A stretch of DNA of 64,000 bases from Trichomonas vaginalis G3 (lineage: Eukaryota; Parabasalia; Trichomonadida; Trichomonadidae). The notes beneath the pieces are model-generated. The model saw nothing but the letters and a program-made list of their open reading frames with translations. It did not search any database and was not told the DNA's origin. A program made the position numbers and the translations under genes. Within the stretch, counting starts at the first letter, position 1, and the number at the start of each line of letters is the position of its first letter. Below are positions 11,901 to 21,505 of this stretch, piece after piece. Where the stretch lies: positions 10,508,082 to 10,572,081 of the forward strand of contig NC_067207.1 in the NCBI RefSeq assembly GCF_026262505.1, written 5' to 3'.

Positions 11901-12477
11901 TCGATTTTTAAAGTTTTTGCGAAAAGTATTCAATTATTTTTGCTATTTGGTCGGGTAAATGTCAGATTTGCGACATTTTCTGATATGATATTCAGATTCT
12001 ACGTTGATAATAATGCTTATAGAACCCTCTTGCTATTGTGTCAAAATTGCGAAACCGATAGCAAAAATATCTCGCAATATCAAAATTGAGATATTGAGTG
12101 AATTATGCATTATAGAGATTAAAAATCTGATTTGTGAAAACATCTCATCAGTTTCTAGCTAATTCAAAAATCTTTACTATCTTATTCGATTAAAATGAAA
12201 AGGGAATAGTTTCATTATGCTTTAAATGACAGCCTTATAATATAATCATAGTTTTCGCTCGATATGCAGCATTTTTTTTTCGAAATCTATGGTCAATGTC
12301 CTAAATACTGATTGCTTTGCATTCATATCTCTTACATTTTCTATACCCACATCACTTTTCATTGCTATTCCTATCTTTTTCATTTTTGTTTGTTTCTCAT
12401 AATTTCTCAAAAAACATGATAACTTGATATTTGTAAATATCATACTTTATAACGTAAATAAGAACTTGACCTGTAAT
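8990..12477. other. gene-free AT-rich interval
   Basis: About 3.5 kb of very AT-rich DNA with no convincing gene. The only recognisable item is the inverted 3' remnant near 10,301. Short minus-strand frames at 10264-10467 and 12246-12443 have no recognisable domain and biased AT-driven composition. I see no tRNA, rRNA or tandem array here. Confidence 0.6.
10301..10345 (-). pseudogene. 3' remnant of a beta-helix surface-protein gene
   Basis: On the minus strand this stretch reads ...GICNTLNF then TAA, matching the GNNTLNF stop of the pseudogene at 3953-4993. The DNA 10301-10328 matches 4976-5003 in inverted orientation with one mismatch. Upstream sequence is too degraded to follow. It is most likely the end of a second, decayed family member, though a shared 3' processing signal is an alternative. 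Confidence 0.35.
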
Positions 12478-12502
12478 AAACAGAAATTCATCAAAAGTGA
12501 CA
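12478..12502. repeat. 25-bp outer inverted repeat, left of Polinton A
   Basis: The 25 bases AAACAGAAATTC...AAGTGACA are the exact complement of 38127-38151. They lie 80 bp outside the left target duplication of Polinton A, while the partner lies about 505 bp outside the right one. Twenty-five matching bases cannot be chance. The block contains TCACTTTT on one strand, an initiator-like word, so a shared promoter or short repeat family is possible. Confidence 0.7.
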
Positions 12503-12581
12503 GCTCTCAATTTTTTGACATTTGTAAATTCTAAATTGAATGAGAAAAATGAAATAATACTAAGCATAATACAATATTCTA

Positions 12582-12582
<1 letters not shown>

Positions 12583-12588
<6 letters not shown>
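12583..12588. repeat. target-site duplication of Polinton A, left copy
   Basis: ATTTAA here is repeated directly at 37616-37621 immediately beyond the right terminus. Six-base duplications are the known size for Polinton/Maverick integration. The neighbouring poly-A makes the exact boundary uncertain by a base or two. Confidence 0.7.
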
Positions 12589-12613
<25 letters not shown>

Positions 12614-13520
12614 GTAGTGGGGCTTCCAGGCACTTCGTGCCTTCTAGCCCTGAAGATGTTTAGTATAAATGAAGTTTTTATTCGGAGGGCTTCCAGCCCA
12701 TAAGAAATTTTTCCCAAGACCCAAGAGGAGGACCGAACCCCAGCCGACCAGCCGTTGACTTTTTTGTCATGATTTCATCGTAAATGTTTTGTCATGATTT
12801 CATCGTAAATGTTTTGTCATGATTTCATCGTAAATGTTTTGTCAAGACTTCTTCGTAAATGTTTTGTCAAGACTTCTTCGTAAATGTTTTGTCAAGACTT
12901 CTTCGTAATGAGCGTAAATGACCCAAAAATAATGTTTATGTTAGAATGTTAGATCTAACACGTTTTCTAACATGTTTTCTAACATCGTAGAAAACTCATG
13001 ATTTCTTCGTAAATGTTTTGTCGAAACTTCTTCATCGTAAATGTTTTGTCATGAATTTCATCGTAAATGTTTTGTCAAGACTTCATCGTAAATGTTTTGT
13101 CAAGACTTCTTCGTAATGAGCGTAAATGACCCAAAAATAATGTTTATGTTAGAATGTTAGATCTAACACGTTTTCTAACATGTTTTCTAACATCGTAGAA
13201 AACTCATGATTTCTTCGTATATGTTTTGTCGAAACTTCTTCATCGTATATGTTTTGTCAAGACTTCTTCGTAATGAGCGTAAAGGACCCAAAAATATAAT
13301 TTAGGGTAGAAGGTTAGATCTAACATTCTAACATAACATTATTTTTTGGTGTAAATTTCATGATTTTCAAGAGTTTTCTACGATGTTAGAAAACATGTTA
13401 GAAAACATGTTAGATCTAACATTCTAACATAAAATATATTTTTGGTGTAAATTTCATGATTTTCGAGAGGGTAGAAAACTCATGATTTCTTCGTAAATGT
13501 TTTGTCATGACTTCTTCGTA
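12589..13520 (+). repeat. left terminal inverted repeat of Polinton A
   Basis: It pairs with about 36650-37615. Order from the tip: A-run, about 165 bp unique (GGTAGTGGGG ... CCGTTGAC), then tandem words of about 26-31 bp built on GTCATGATTTCATCGTAAATGTTTT or its GTCAAGACTTCTTCGTAAATG variant. Palindromic GTTAGATCTAAC modules (near 12939, 13147, 13306 and 13380) are interspersed. The array character means copy number differs a little between the ends. Between the end of the repeat and the first gene is a doubled TCACTTTT (13527 onward). Confidence 0.88.
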
Positions 13521-13580
13521 AATGCTTTGTCACTTTTCTGTCACTTTTTCGGGTAAAAACATTTTTATTATTATATATAA

Positions 13581-14400
13581 ATGAATTTTACAAAACCACC
13601 GTTACCCTTCTTTGGAAATAAGAGTAGATGTAAAGATATTCTATTGAGAGAACTTAAGAAACTACCGAATGGTCTAACATTTGTAGATTTGTTCGGTGGA
13701 AGTTTCTATATATCTCATTTATGTCATACAATATTCCCAGACTCAAAGATTATATGCAATGACTTCGACAACTATATGGACCGTCTCAAACATATACCAG
13801 ACACAAACAATATATTGAAAGAGTTAAAAGAAAAGATACCTATAGGTAAGATGGAACGTATACCATTAGATAAGAAAAATATTGTGAGAGAGGTTTTGAA
13901 AAAAGCAGAATATATAGACTGGGATAGTATATCTGCTAGACTATTATATAGTGGTTCTATAAGAGTTCATGACATTGAAACACTTATGTCAAAAGTTTTA
14001 TATCTTAACTATACAAATGTTTTCAAAGAGGACATAGAAAAATATATTGAGGGTATAGAGTTTTGAGATGTCATTGGACAGAGTTGTATGAAAAATATAA
14101 AAAACAAGGAAAATGTTTTCTTTATAGTGGACCCGCCGTTCTTTAACACATGGGATTTTCAATACCAAGTAGACTGGACTTTGAGAGACTCTTTAGAAAC
14201 TTTAGACGTTTTACATAACCATCCATGCTTTTTACTTTACATCCGATAAAAGTGGTTTGGAAACCGTTATGAGATGGTTAGAGGACATACATGACTATGA
14301 GTTTAGATATGACAAGATAGAATATGAGAGAGGTCCTATAAACTGGAGAAAGTGTCACAATAAAGAAATTTTATTAGTAAGTAAATGTGGTTTGAAATAG
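13581..14400 (+). CDS. Dam-like DNA adenine methyltransferase, copy A (broken)
   Basis: Same gene as the whole-looking 45718-46536 in copy B, described there: N-terminal FFGNK and VDLFGGSF motifs and a DPPFF catalytic motif of D12-class N6-adenine methyltransferases. This copy is broken. It is the first gene inside the left terminus and reads inward. The leader has TCACTTTT twice, which fits the trichomonad initiator pattern TCAYW, and then a T-rich tract about 15 bases before the ATG. Confidence 0.7.
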
Positions 14401-14519
14401 GACTACTTTTGTTTTTAGGTTTTTTCCATTGTGTCATTTATTTATTTGACGTGGCAGAAAAGTACAGAGAATATGAAGATGAACCAATGCCTGCAAATGT
14501 TCAGTATATGTACTCGTAA
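14385..14519 (+). CDS. small single-span membrane protein, copy A
   Basis: A 44-residue frame, MWFEIGLLLFLGFFHCVIY..., has one strongly hydrophobic segment at residues 4-22 and a charged tail (EKYREYEDE). Its ATG lies inside the last codons of the methyltransferase gene, overlapping by 16 bases in another frame. The same gene with the same overlap is present in copy B (46521-46652), with in-frame length variation in the hydrophobic segment. That conservation supports it as a real gene. Its function is unknown, and its size and topology suit a small virion or holin-like membrane protein, but that is speculation. Confidence 0.6.
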   Translation: MWFEIGLLLFLGFFHCVIYLFDVAEKYREYEDEPMPANVQYMYS

Positions 14520-14542
14520 GAGATATTTTTATCTAATATTAA

Positions 14543-14905
14543 ATGGACGCACAGAACTTAGCGAATGCACAGCAACCTGGACAACCAAACCCAGAGAATA
14601 TTCCAAATGAAGTTAGAATACAAACTGCAATGGCAAACTATGGTCAAGTGCCAACAGATGTACAAATGCAAACTGCCATGTCAAATGACGCTGCGTTAGG
14701 TTTGCCACCATGGTATGCAAATATGAGATGGAAAGAGTTTTATACAAACCCTGAAGTGGGATATAAACAACTTTATGCAGATGACGCGAACACAGGAGTT
14801 GACCAGAATATGTTTTCTACCAGAGGAGAAACAGAATGTATGAGCTCCAGTTAAAGAATGCTATGGAACTCAACAGGAAACGTAAGAGACTAGGCGGACA
14901 TTAGA
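14543..14905 (+). CDS. Gln/Asn-rich 120-aa protein of unknown function, copy A (broken)
   Basis: Homologue of 46676-47038. It is preceded by the leader TATTTTTATCTAATATTAA directly before ATG, one of the element's T-rich start signals. The N-terminal half contains two similar segments (VRIQTAMANYGQVP and VQMQTAMSN) that look like an internal duplication. The C-terminus is basic (RKRKR) and could bind nucleic acid or act as a nuclear signal. No family recognised. Confidence 0.5.
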
Positions 14906-14921
14906 TTTTACATATAGTAAA

Positions 14922-15164
14922 ATGGGTTTCTTCAGTAGTATTGGAAACTTCTTTCGAAATGTTGGAAGAGGTATATGGAATGGAATAAAAACCGTAGGAA
15001 GAGGAATTTGGAACGGTGTCAAAAATATTGGTAAAAGGGTAGGTCAGTTTGTTGGTATTATACCTAAAGACCCTGAACCAGAAGAGCAAGCTCCTGTTAT
15101 ACAACAGCCTGAACCTGCACCACAGTCTAGTTGGCAACCAAATCCAACACCTCAACCGTATTAA
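14922..15164 (+). CDS. glycine-rich amphipathic protein, pVI-like, copy A
   Basis: 80 residues. The N-terminal half has two repeats of the pattern G-x-G-I-W-N-G-(I/V)-K-(T/N)-(V/I)-G, predicted to form amphipathic helices rich in Gly, Trp and Lys. The C-terminal half is Pro/Gln/Glu-rich and disordered. Small Gly-rich amphipathic virion proteins, compared with adenovirus protein VI, are known in Polintons and other adeno-related lineages and are thought to act on membranes. The leader is TTTTACATATAGTAAA before the ATG. It looks whole here and in copy B. Role is inferred from composition only. Confidence 0.55.
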   Translation: MGFFSSIGNFFRNVGRGIWNGIKTVGRGIWNGVKNIGKRVGQFVGIIPKDPEPEEQAPVIQQPEPAPQSSWQPNPTPQPY

Positions 15165-15170
15165 AAAATT

Positions 15171-16013
15171 ATATTTTACCGTTCGATAGTAGTTGTATAT
15201 GAAACTAAGTTCTAAGTAAAACGCATGGTATAATGGAATTATTCTTTTTCTTCCATCTGTAGTAAACCATACTTGAAAGTCTGAAATACTTCCACTTGGT
15301 GGTTCGTATAACTTTGTAGGTTTTTCGTAAAAGTCATTTGCCAAGCATAAGAAAGAGTTTTGGGCGCCAGAAAATGAAGCATGAACAATAATAGCAGCTG
15401 GGTCGAAAACATCTTTAAATAAATATGGTTCATCTCTTGCATATCGACTGTAAATATTTGCTAAAGGAAGTTCGACTTTCTGATTTAACATTCTTTGCAA
15501 ATAATACATGACATTGCAGTGAATTCTGTATATATTTGTTCGTCTTTCTTTGGATTGTCTTCGTAGATTTGAAATGACACTTGTGAATTTTGTTTGTCAT
15601 ATACAATTCTCACATAAAGTGTGCTCTCGGTATTTGCATATTCATCAGCATATTTTGCATAACATGAATTTATTTTATCTTCTATATTTTTTAACGCAGT
15701 CTGTAGAGAAGATGAAAGGTCAACTTGTATTAGCTCAATTTCTTCCCACATTTTTCGTTTCCCTTCAGATATATAATCTATATGAAACCTTACAATAAAT
15801 GGAAAACTTTTATCTTCTACAGACACAAACTTTACTCTTCGAAAGCCAATAGCTTTTGTGACAGATGGGTCTTAACCATCTTAACGGGTAGTCAAAACGA
15901 TAGCCTTCATGCTTTACGGTCTCTGTCTCAAACTTTTGACCGACATTCGTAAAAAGTTCATCTAATGGTTTAGTTGTAGCAACTCTTGAATTTTCTTTTT
16001 CTATTGGAAGCAT
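15171..16013 (-). CDS. about 282-aa paralogue-pair protein (minus member), copy A (broken)
   Basis: Homologue of 47304-48152. It shares the pattern KPLDELFTNVG near the start, RFDYPLRWL, and a C-terminal SDFQVWFTT...IIPLY...ELSFIYNY with the plus-strand gene at 20642-21502, so each element carries two related copies. It is divergently transcribed from the fibre gene, with only 18 bases between the two ATGs. Function unknown. Co-location with fibre and small virion proteins suggests a virion surface role. This copy is broken. Confidence 0.5.
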
Positions 16014-16031
16014 ATTTTATCTAGAATAAAA
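16014..16031. promoter_or_regulatory. 18-bp bidirectional start region
   Basis: Only 18 bases (ATTTTATCTAGAATAAAA, partly self-complementary) separate the two divergent ATGs of the paralogue-pair gene and the fibre gene. The same spacer stands at 48153-48170 in copy B, and a near twin (TTTTACTTAGAATAAAAA core) at 31453-31470. Transcription in both directions must therefore start inside or very near this motif. Confidence 0.55.
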
Positions 16032-17678
16032 ATGTCAAATGAAACAGCGTCTATGAGAGAAATACAACACAACCGACAACTCATTATGCAAGCTCTAAAT
16101 AAGAACACAACAAACTTTTCAAACTATTCTAAGATATCTGAGTCATTGAAAGAAGGAAACTTAAAACTGACATTAAACCCAATGACAGATGAGTTTCTGT
16201 TTCAAGACAATAAGAACCATACTGTCTGTATAAATCCAACAAAAGGAACTTTAAACGAGAAACCTATAAATGAACTTCTTTTGAAAGCAGATGTTGGCAA
16301 CAAAGCTGACAAAGAATATGTAGACGATGCAATAGCAAAAGAAGAAGAAAGAGCTAACAAAGCTTATGCAACAAAAGAACATACTCATCCTGAACTAGCA
16401 GACAAAACATATGTTGACAATAAAATGTCAAGTGAAGTGACAAGAGCTGAAAACGAATATTCTAAAAAGACTCATACACATTCTATATCTGAAATAACAA
16501 ACTTACAAGAAACCTTAAACAGGAAAAGTGACGTTGGACATACACATACCATTGCAAATATTGCAAACTTACAAGAAACCTTAAACAGGAAAAGTGACGT
16601 TGGACATACACATACATCTTCTGAAATAACAGACTTAAACGTTAGCCTTGAAAATAAAGCAGATAAAACATATGTCAATGAAATTACCAAAGTTGCTAGG
16701 AACAAAAAATATTGAAACTATGTTGGTGACTTTTCTGTCAATGAAGAAAACAAATATTTTAGATGGCAGTTGGTACAGTCCTTAGAAAATGGTACACGTA
16801 TAAACTCATTCCGAAAAATAACAATGAAATGTATGTAAGCTATAAAAAGAACGATGGTACACAAGTTAAAGTTCCATTAGACAACAACTGCTACTTAAAC
16901 TTATATGGAGACGAACAAAAGAAATATTTAAGAGTTTATGAAATGACAGATATGGCATTGCCTGACCCAGCTCCAGCCATTATTATGACTATGGAGATGA
17001 CGTCAGAACACCACATGTAGATGAACAAAAGCTAACATATATTTAGATTTTTATAGATATAAAAGATATAATGCAATAGAAAAAACGAGAATAGTATACT
17101 ATTATGAAGATGACAGAAATAAATATTATAGTCAAGACTTTACCTACCCTGAAAACATAAGATTATATTATAAAAAATATTCTGACACAAACCAGAAGAA
17201 ACCTGAAATAGTTGCACTATATTTTAAGTTCAAAAGAGACAATCCTATAATGTCTCATATGTTTGATTTAATGAACCCAGTAGGTTCTATTATCATCTAT
17301 GGAAGCAGAGGTCCTCAAGTAATGTTTGGTGTTGGGGCATGGGAACAAATAGTCGACAGGTTTTTGTATTGTGCAAACTCTTCAAAAAACAGGTGGAAGT
17401 AAACGATTTCAGGTGAAAATTTACCTGCACACAGTCACTACATAGATTTAAGTACATCTCAAGCAGGGGCATAAGCATAGATATTGGGATTGGTCAGGAA
17501 TGACAAAAGGTAAAGGATATGATGTTAAAGACGACGTTAAGTTTGCTATAAATTGTTACTGGGATGACACTCAGGGAGAAGGAAACCATACACATTTCGT
17601 TTCAGGATATACACAAACAACGGGACAAAGTAAAGAATACAGTACATGACAGTTTACGCATGGTATAGAATTGCTTAG
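16032..17678 (+). CDS. phage-type fibre with tail-collar domain, copy A (broken)
   Basis: Homologue of 48171-49582. The N-terminal region is polar. The middle has repeats of the form KADKTYVD and HTHS-EITNLQETLNRKSDVG typical of trimeric phage tail fibres, and the C-terminal region carries a collar-like IGSI...G.GTW motif. Copy A has an extra repeat of the LQETLNRKSDVGHTHT type compared with B, so repeat number varies. The 3' end overlaps the end of the convergent integrase by a few bases. Broken. Confidence 0.6.
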
Positions 17679-18636
17679 TCGTCATTTTCAACTTCTCTTT
17701 AGCATATTCGTCAGGAGTTGTCTTATATTTGTTAGGAACTGTCTTTGAAAGTATACCACCTTGAACTTTGACAAGTTTGAAACGAGGTCTGACAATAGTC
17801 GTTTTATCTTCTGCTTGCAGTGTGTACATTTTGCCATGTTTGCCTAAAACTTCATAATATTCTCTTGTATACTTTCTTCTATTTTTACGAACACGAATGT
17901 GAGTACCTGTCGGGTTCCCATTGTTGTCATAGTCAATAGTATTTTCATATGGGTCGCGTTTAGGTATTTCTATTTTTACTTTGTCACCTTTCTTAAGTTT
18001 GAAGCCCGGCATTCTTTCTTGTTTGTCTCTTTTGACTAAATTATTAAATATATAGTCTTTCTCTAAGTCAGGGTTGTTTTTCATTTCTTCGGGGGAGTGG
18101 TTTCCCAAACCTTTTTGTTTACGGCTATTGTAAATATTTAAAACTTGTCTCATCTTTGCCATGGAGAAGTGTCTATACTTGTCGTCATATGACATTTCAT
18201 TTGCTTCACCACCTTGTGGTTGGTTTAAGTCTCTTAACATTTTTATACAACCGTCAATGACACCAAGAGCAGAATGGTTTTGGTCGACAATGAAATATTG
18301 GTTTACATTTTTTGAACGCAGATAGTTTTTTACATCATCTGATTTGAAAGAACTTTCACAGTCAGATGTCAGTTTTGTTGGATGGTATTTGTCAACGAAT
18401 ATTGTCAAAGCAGTTTTCACATCTAAAATATTTTTGGACCATAATGGTATGGCTTCACAGTATCTTGTGTTTTGACCGACAAATATTAGCCAGTATGGTG
18501 GTCCATCTTCTCTATACCTCGGAATGTTTTCCAAGATATCCATAAACCAAGCATTTGGTGTTGAACTAAAGATTTTTATCATGAGTGCTTTCTTTGTTGC
18601 TTTAGAAACATAGGGGTCCTTGTTTGGATTCGTCAT
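17602..18636 (-). CDS. retroviral-type integrase (Polinton INT), copy A
   Basis: A 344-residue frame with the rve-type core. WFMDIL is the first acidic segment, KLTSDCESSF the second, and a helix around DQNHSALGVIDGC the third. It is followed by a basic domain with KKGDKVKIEIPKRDP and a chromodomain-like or SH3-like tail. Polinton integrases insert the element and generate the 6-bp duplication. The gene is convergent with the fibre gene and divergent from the next small virion-like gene (28 bases between starts). Copy B's version is broken. Confidence 0.8.
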   Translation of the reverse strand: MTNPNKDPYVSKATKKALMIKIFSSTPNAWFMDILENIPRYREDGPPYWLIFVGQNTRYCEAIPLWSKNILDVKTALTIFVDKYHPTKLTSDCESSFKSDDVKNYLRSKNVNQYFIVDQNHSALGVIDGCIKMLRDLNQPQGGEANEMSYDDKYRHFSMAKMRQVLNIYNSRKQKGLGNHSPEEMKNNPDLEKDYIFNNLVKRDKQERMPGFKLKKGDKVKIEIPKRDPYENTIDYDNNGNPTGTHIRVRKNRRKYTREYYEVLGKHGKMYTLQAEDKTTIVRPRFKLVKVQGGILSKTVPNKYKTTPDEYAKEKLKMTTKQFYTMRKLSCTVFFTLSRCLCIS

Positions 18637-18663
18637 TTTTTACCCTGTAAGAAATGGGTTTAT

Positions 18664-19053
18664 TTGGCATTAGCAGGAGTTGCATCCAGATTTTTGCCCG
18701 CAGTTGGAACAATAGCCAGAGGTGTATTTGGAGTTGGAAGAAAGATTTTGAGTACATTAGGTATACTTAAAGAGAAAGCACAACCTATTATACAAACTGT
18801 ACAGAAAGGTTGGGATGTAGCACGAGATGCAGCAAATCTTATTCCAAATCCTGAAACAAGAGGAAAAGTTCAAGGATGGATGGACAATGTAGGAAGACAA
18901 GCAGGAAACTATTATAACAAAGCAAATGACTACTATAACCAAGCAGGACACTATATGGACCAAGGTGAAAGATTCTTTAACAGAGGATATAACCATGCAC
19001 AACAGTGGGTAAACAATAACCAACCTCAACCGCCTCAAACGTGGGGAATGTAA
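18664..19053 (+). CDS. Ala/Gly-rich amphipathic small virion-like protein, copy A
   Basis: About 129 residues. The N-terminal third is hydrophobic and Gly/Ala-rich (GVASRFLPAVGTIARGVFG), the middle is helical, and the C-terminal half is a run of Tyr/Asn/Gln-rich heptads (NYYNKANDYYNQAGHYMDQG) ending in QPQPPQTW. The composition resembles the small 80-aa amphipathic protein at 14922 and other pVI-like minor virion proteins. It is followed closely by two more plus-strand genes, each with the same TTTTTTACTGAGATGAA leader, so the three probably share a module. Confidence 0.5.
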   Translation: MALAGVASRFLPAVGTIARGVFGVGRKILSTLGILKEKAQPIIQTVQKGWDVARDAANLIPNPETRGKVQGWMDNVGRQAGNYYNKANDYYNQAGHYMDQGERFFNRGYNHAQQWVNNNQPQPPQTWGM

Positions 19054-19072
19054 AATTTTTTACTGAGATGAA

Positions 19073-19225
19073 ATGAACAATACAGCATTGAGACAAATGG
19101 GTTCAAGATGGATTTGTCGGCTTCCAGCAGTTACACCACGTGTTTGTCAAGTTCTTCCTATACCTCAGGAAGTTTTAGACCGACTTAAAAAACCTAAACA
19201 ACCAGTTGAAAACAAACCAAACTAA
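19073..19225 (+). CDS. 50-aa conserved small protein, copy A
   Basis: ATG at 19073 to TAA at 19223-19225: MNNTALRQMGSRWICRLPAV..., Pro- and Arg-containing, with two Cys. The leader ACTGAGATGAA before the ATG is repeated before the next gene at 19244. The same small gene is found at 50983 in copy B. No family recognised. Position among virion-like genes suggests a minor structural peptide. Confidence 0.5.
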   Translation: MNNTALRQMGSRWICRLPAVTPRVCQVLPIPQEVLDRLKKPKQPVENKPN

Positions 19226-19243
19226 ATTTTTTACTGAGATGAA

Positions 19244-19831
19244 ATGACCGAAGAAGTTGAAACGGTAGATTTGACACCACAAACAAAAAGTTCAGAACCA
19301 TTGTCAAAACCTGTCAAAGAACTTACAGATGAAGAGAAAAATTCAATAATAGAAAGTGCCAGGTCTGGAAATACAAACCCTAACTACAAAGTCACTTTTC
19401 ATAGAAATGGAACGGCAAGTATCTCAAAAAAGAAACAGACTCTCACAAATAAAATATTGAAGTCTGAAGGAGCTTTCGAGACAACAGATGGAAAAGTTTA
19501 CTTCACTGACAAACAGTTCATTATAGAACATCTCATTGACTTAGAGTCGAAATATTCTAAACTTTACAACAAACACAAAAAGTTGAAAGGAAAACAAAAA
19601 CAGATGGCATATGATATTTACGAAGATACTAACGACACAACCATACCTGCAAGTGAGGTAAAGTCAGAGGAACCAAAAAGTGACGAAAAACCAATAGAAG
19701 AAGGTGAGCCAAAAACTGAAGATAAACCAAAACCAAAGTTTAGTTTGGAAACTACTAAAACAAGCCAACCTTCATTAGCTGGTATGGGTTGGCGTCAAAG
19801 GCTTATGGCAGCAAGTGCTTATGTTAAGTAA
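19244..19831 (+). CDS. 195-aa charged protein of unknown function, copy A
   Basis: The N-terminus is Thr/Glu-rich. A central segment NYKVTFHRNGTASISKKKQTLTNKIL is followed by a helical DLESKYSKLYNKHKKLKGKQKQMA region likely to be a coiled coil. The C-terminal third is acidic and Lys/Pro-rich, ending in GMGWRQRLMAA. It looks whole in this copy, whereas the copy at 51154-51737 is broken. No family recognised. Confidence 0.5.
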   Translation: MTEEVETVDLTPQTKSSEPLSKPVKELTDEEKNSIIESARSGNTNPNYKVTFHRNGTASISKKKQTLTNKILKSEGAFETTDGKVYFTDKQFIIEHLIDLESKYSKLYNKHKKLKGKQKQMAYDIYEDTNDTTIPASEVKSEEPKSDEKPIEEGEPKTEDKPKPKFSLETTKTSQPSLAGMGWRQRLMAASAYVK

Positions 19832-19862
19832 AGAAAAAAATATTTTTTTATTTTTATAAAAA

Positions 19863-20582
19863 ATGCCTCCGTATAGAATGGACAGAAGGTCTGCTAGAAT
19901 AAAAGCAGAGTTAGAAAGATATGGTTGGAGAGTTTCGAAGAAGTTTAAATATAGGAAGGGAAGACCCATAAAAGTCTATGACAAATTGTCTGGTCTTCGC
20001 TACGAAATGGATTTGGAAACAGCACGTGCCAATTATCCAAACAGACTAGAGAGGTTAGAAGAAGAACGTCTTATGAACTTGCCTTTCAATGTTAGTGAAC
20101 CTCAAGTTGAAGGACACGACGGCTTTGCCAGATTCTACTGGAAACATGACGAACAATTGCATCCTTTGAGAAGGAAAAAAGGAAAAGGTGAAGACGCACA
20201 TGCTCCCATGGAAAGAACAAGATATGCATATGAGAAGTATCGTGAAGTTAGAAGTCAAATTACATCTGGTCGAACCTTTACAGTAAACTTTGACGAAGGA
20301 AAGAACAAAGAAGGCTTCATGGGTGTACTTGCTGCAATTCAAGACGGAAATAAGAAAGGATACAATCTCAGACTAACCGTAACAGATTTAGATGGTCATA
20401 TATACTATGCAAATGGCAATGTCACAACAGCTGCAAAACTTCTTGACGCTTTCAAGACTACAAAGAGAGAACAAATGGTTGACTCCGACTCAGACATTTT
20501 GAATGCAATTGAAGGAATTGCAAGTGTCAAGTTCGAATGGTACCAACCTAACCCTCAAGCAGTCAGACAACTTGTTTGTTAG
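19863..20582 (+). CDS. PolB-related gene, N-terminal part only, copy A
   Basis: 239 residues corresponding to the start of the longer PolB region of copy B (51768-53906). Residues 1-60 are basic (RRSARIKAELERYGWRVSKKF). It has no polymerase motifs itself, so copy A could not replicate from this gene alone. The leader is AAAATATTTTTTTATTTTTATAAAAA before the ATG. Protein-primed DNA polymerase B is the hallmark replicative enzyme of Polintons. The link to PolB is through position and alignment with copy B. Confidence 0.5.
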   Translation: MPPYRMDRRSARIKAELERYGWRVSKKFKYRKGRPIKVYDKLSGLRYEMDLETARANYPNRLERLEEERLMNLPFNVSEPQVEGHDGFARFYWKHDEQLHPLRRKKGKGEDAHAPMERTRYAYEKYREVRSQITSGRTFTVNFDEGKNKEGFMGVLAAIQDGNKKGYNLRLTVTDLDGHIYYANGNVTTAAKLLDAFKTTKREQMVDSDSDILNAIEGIASVKFEWYQPNPQAVRQLVC

Positions 20583-20641
20583 ATGAGAAATATGAAGTAA
20601 AAACGTTTACTTTTAAAACAGTATATTTTTACATATATTAA

Positions 20642-21502
20642 ATGTTTCAGGTTGAAAAACAAAGAACAAAAGTAGCAGATACAAAACCGTTAGACTATAT
20701 CTATACAAATGCCGGTAGGACTATTTCAGATGAAGAAATTTCATCCCGTTCATACAAGTTTGACTATCCAATTCGTTGGCTTCAAAGTCCTTCAGATGCA
20801 AAGGCAATAGGATTTAGAAGAGTTTTGTTTTCAAATAGAACGAACGCATTTATGTTCGCAGTAGATTTTCATGGGCAGTATAAAGGTGATGATGGTCTAA
20901 TAGACAAATTTGACGAAATGAGAATCTTTACAGTTCGTTCAGACGAAAGTCTTGAGAAGACTCTAAATGACTTTCAAACTCAAATAAACAAATACTATTG
21001 GGAATTTCAAGAAAAATACGACTCTTTACTAAACGGAACGTACTATCTGAAACTAGAATATGACAAGATGAACTCCACAGTTTCATTTCAAAAGATTGAA
21101 ATTAACCCTCCAAGAGATACACAGTTTTTATTTTGGCAAGTAGACAAACGTTCTTGGGCACAATTTCTTCGGTTACTAAACCAGAACGAACCATTACCAC
21201 CTGACGGTCCGTTTAAATTTATACGCCCACCAACAGATTTGACAGTTTATAGAAACGTGTTTGACCCTCAAAATGTTATGTGTCATGCAAGTTTCAGTTC
21301 AAGCAACAATAGTTTTCTTTGTATCGGTAAGGACTTTTATGACTTTGCTTCTAAATTCTACGAACCACCTAGTAACAGTTTCTCTGACTTTCAAGTCTGG
21401 TTCACAACAAACGGTGTGCAACATATTATTCCATTGTACTATGACTTTTATCTCGAATTGTCTTTCATATATAACTACGGAAAAGTGCTGAAAAAGTATT
21501 GA
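20642..21502 (+). CDS. 286-aa paralogue-pair protein (plus member), copy A
   Basis: A whole-looking frame with KPLDYIYTNAGRTI near the start, YKFDYPIRWLQ, and the C-terminal SDFQVWFTTNG...IIPLYYDFYLELSFIYNY. It is clearly homologous to the minus-strand gene at 15171-16013 (and 47304-48152), so the element has two diverged copies about 5 kb apart. The middle parts differ most. Beta-strand-rich composition would fit a jelly-roll or spike protein, but no family is recognised. The leader ends TATATTTTTACATATATTAA directly before the ATG. Confidence 0.55.
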   Translation: MFQVEKQRTKVADTKPLDYIYTNAGRTISDEEISSRSYKFDYPIRWLQSPSDAKAIGFRRVLFSNRTNAFMFAVDFHGQYKGDDGLIDKFDEMRIFTVRSDESLEKTLNDFQTQINKYYWEFQEKYDSLLNGTYYLKLEYDKMNSTVSFQKIEINPPRDTQFLFWQVDKRSWAQFLRLLNQNEPLPPDGPFKFIRPPTDLTVYRNVFDPQNVMCHASFSSSNNSFLCIGKDFYDFASKFYEPPSNSFSDFQVWFTTNGVQHIIPLYYDFYLELSFIYNYGKVLKKY

Positions 21503-21505
21503 AAA

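Noticed and set aside
12589-12612. Poly-A as the tail of a LINE or processed transcript
   Set aside because: The A-run is mirrored by a T-run at 37591-37615 inside matching termini with a 6-bp duplication, so it is the Polinton end.
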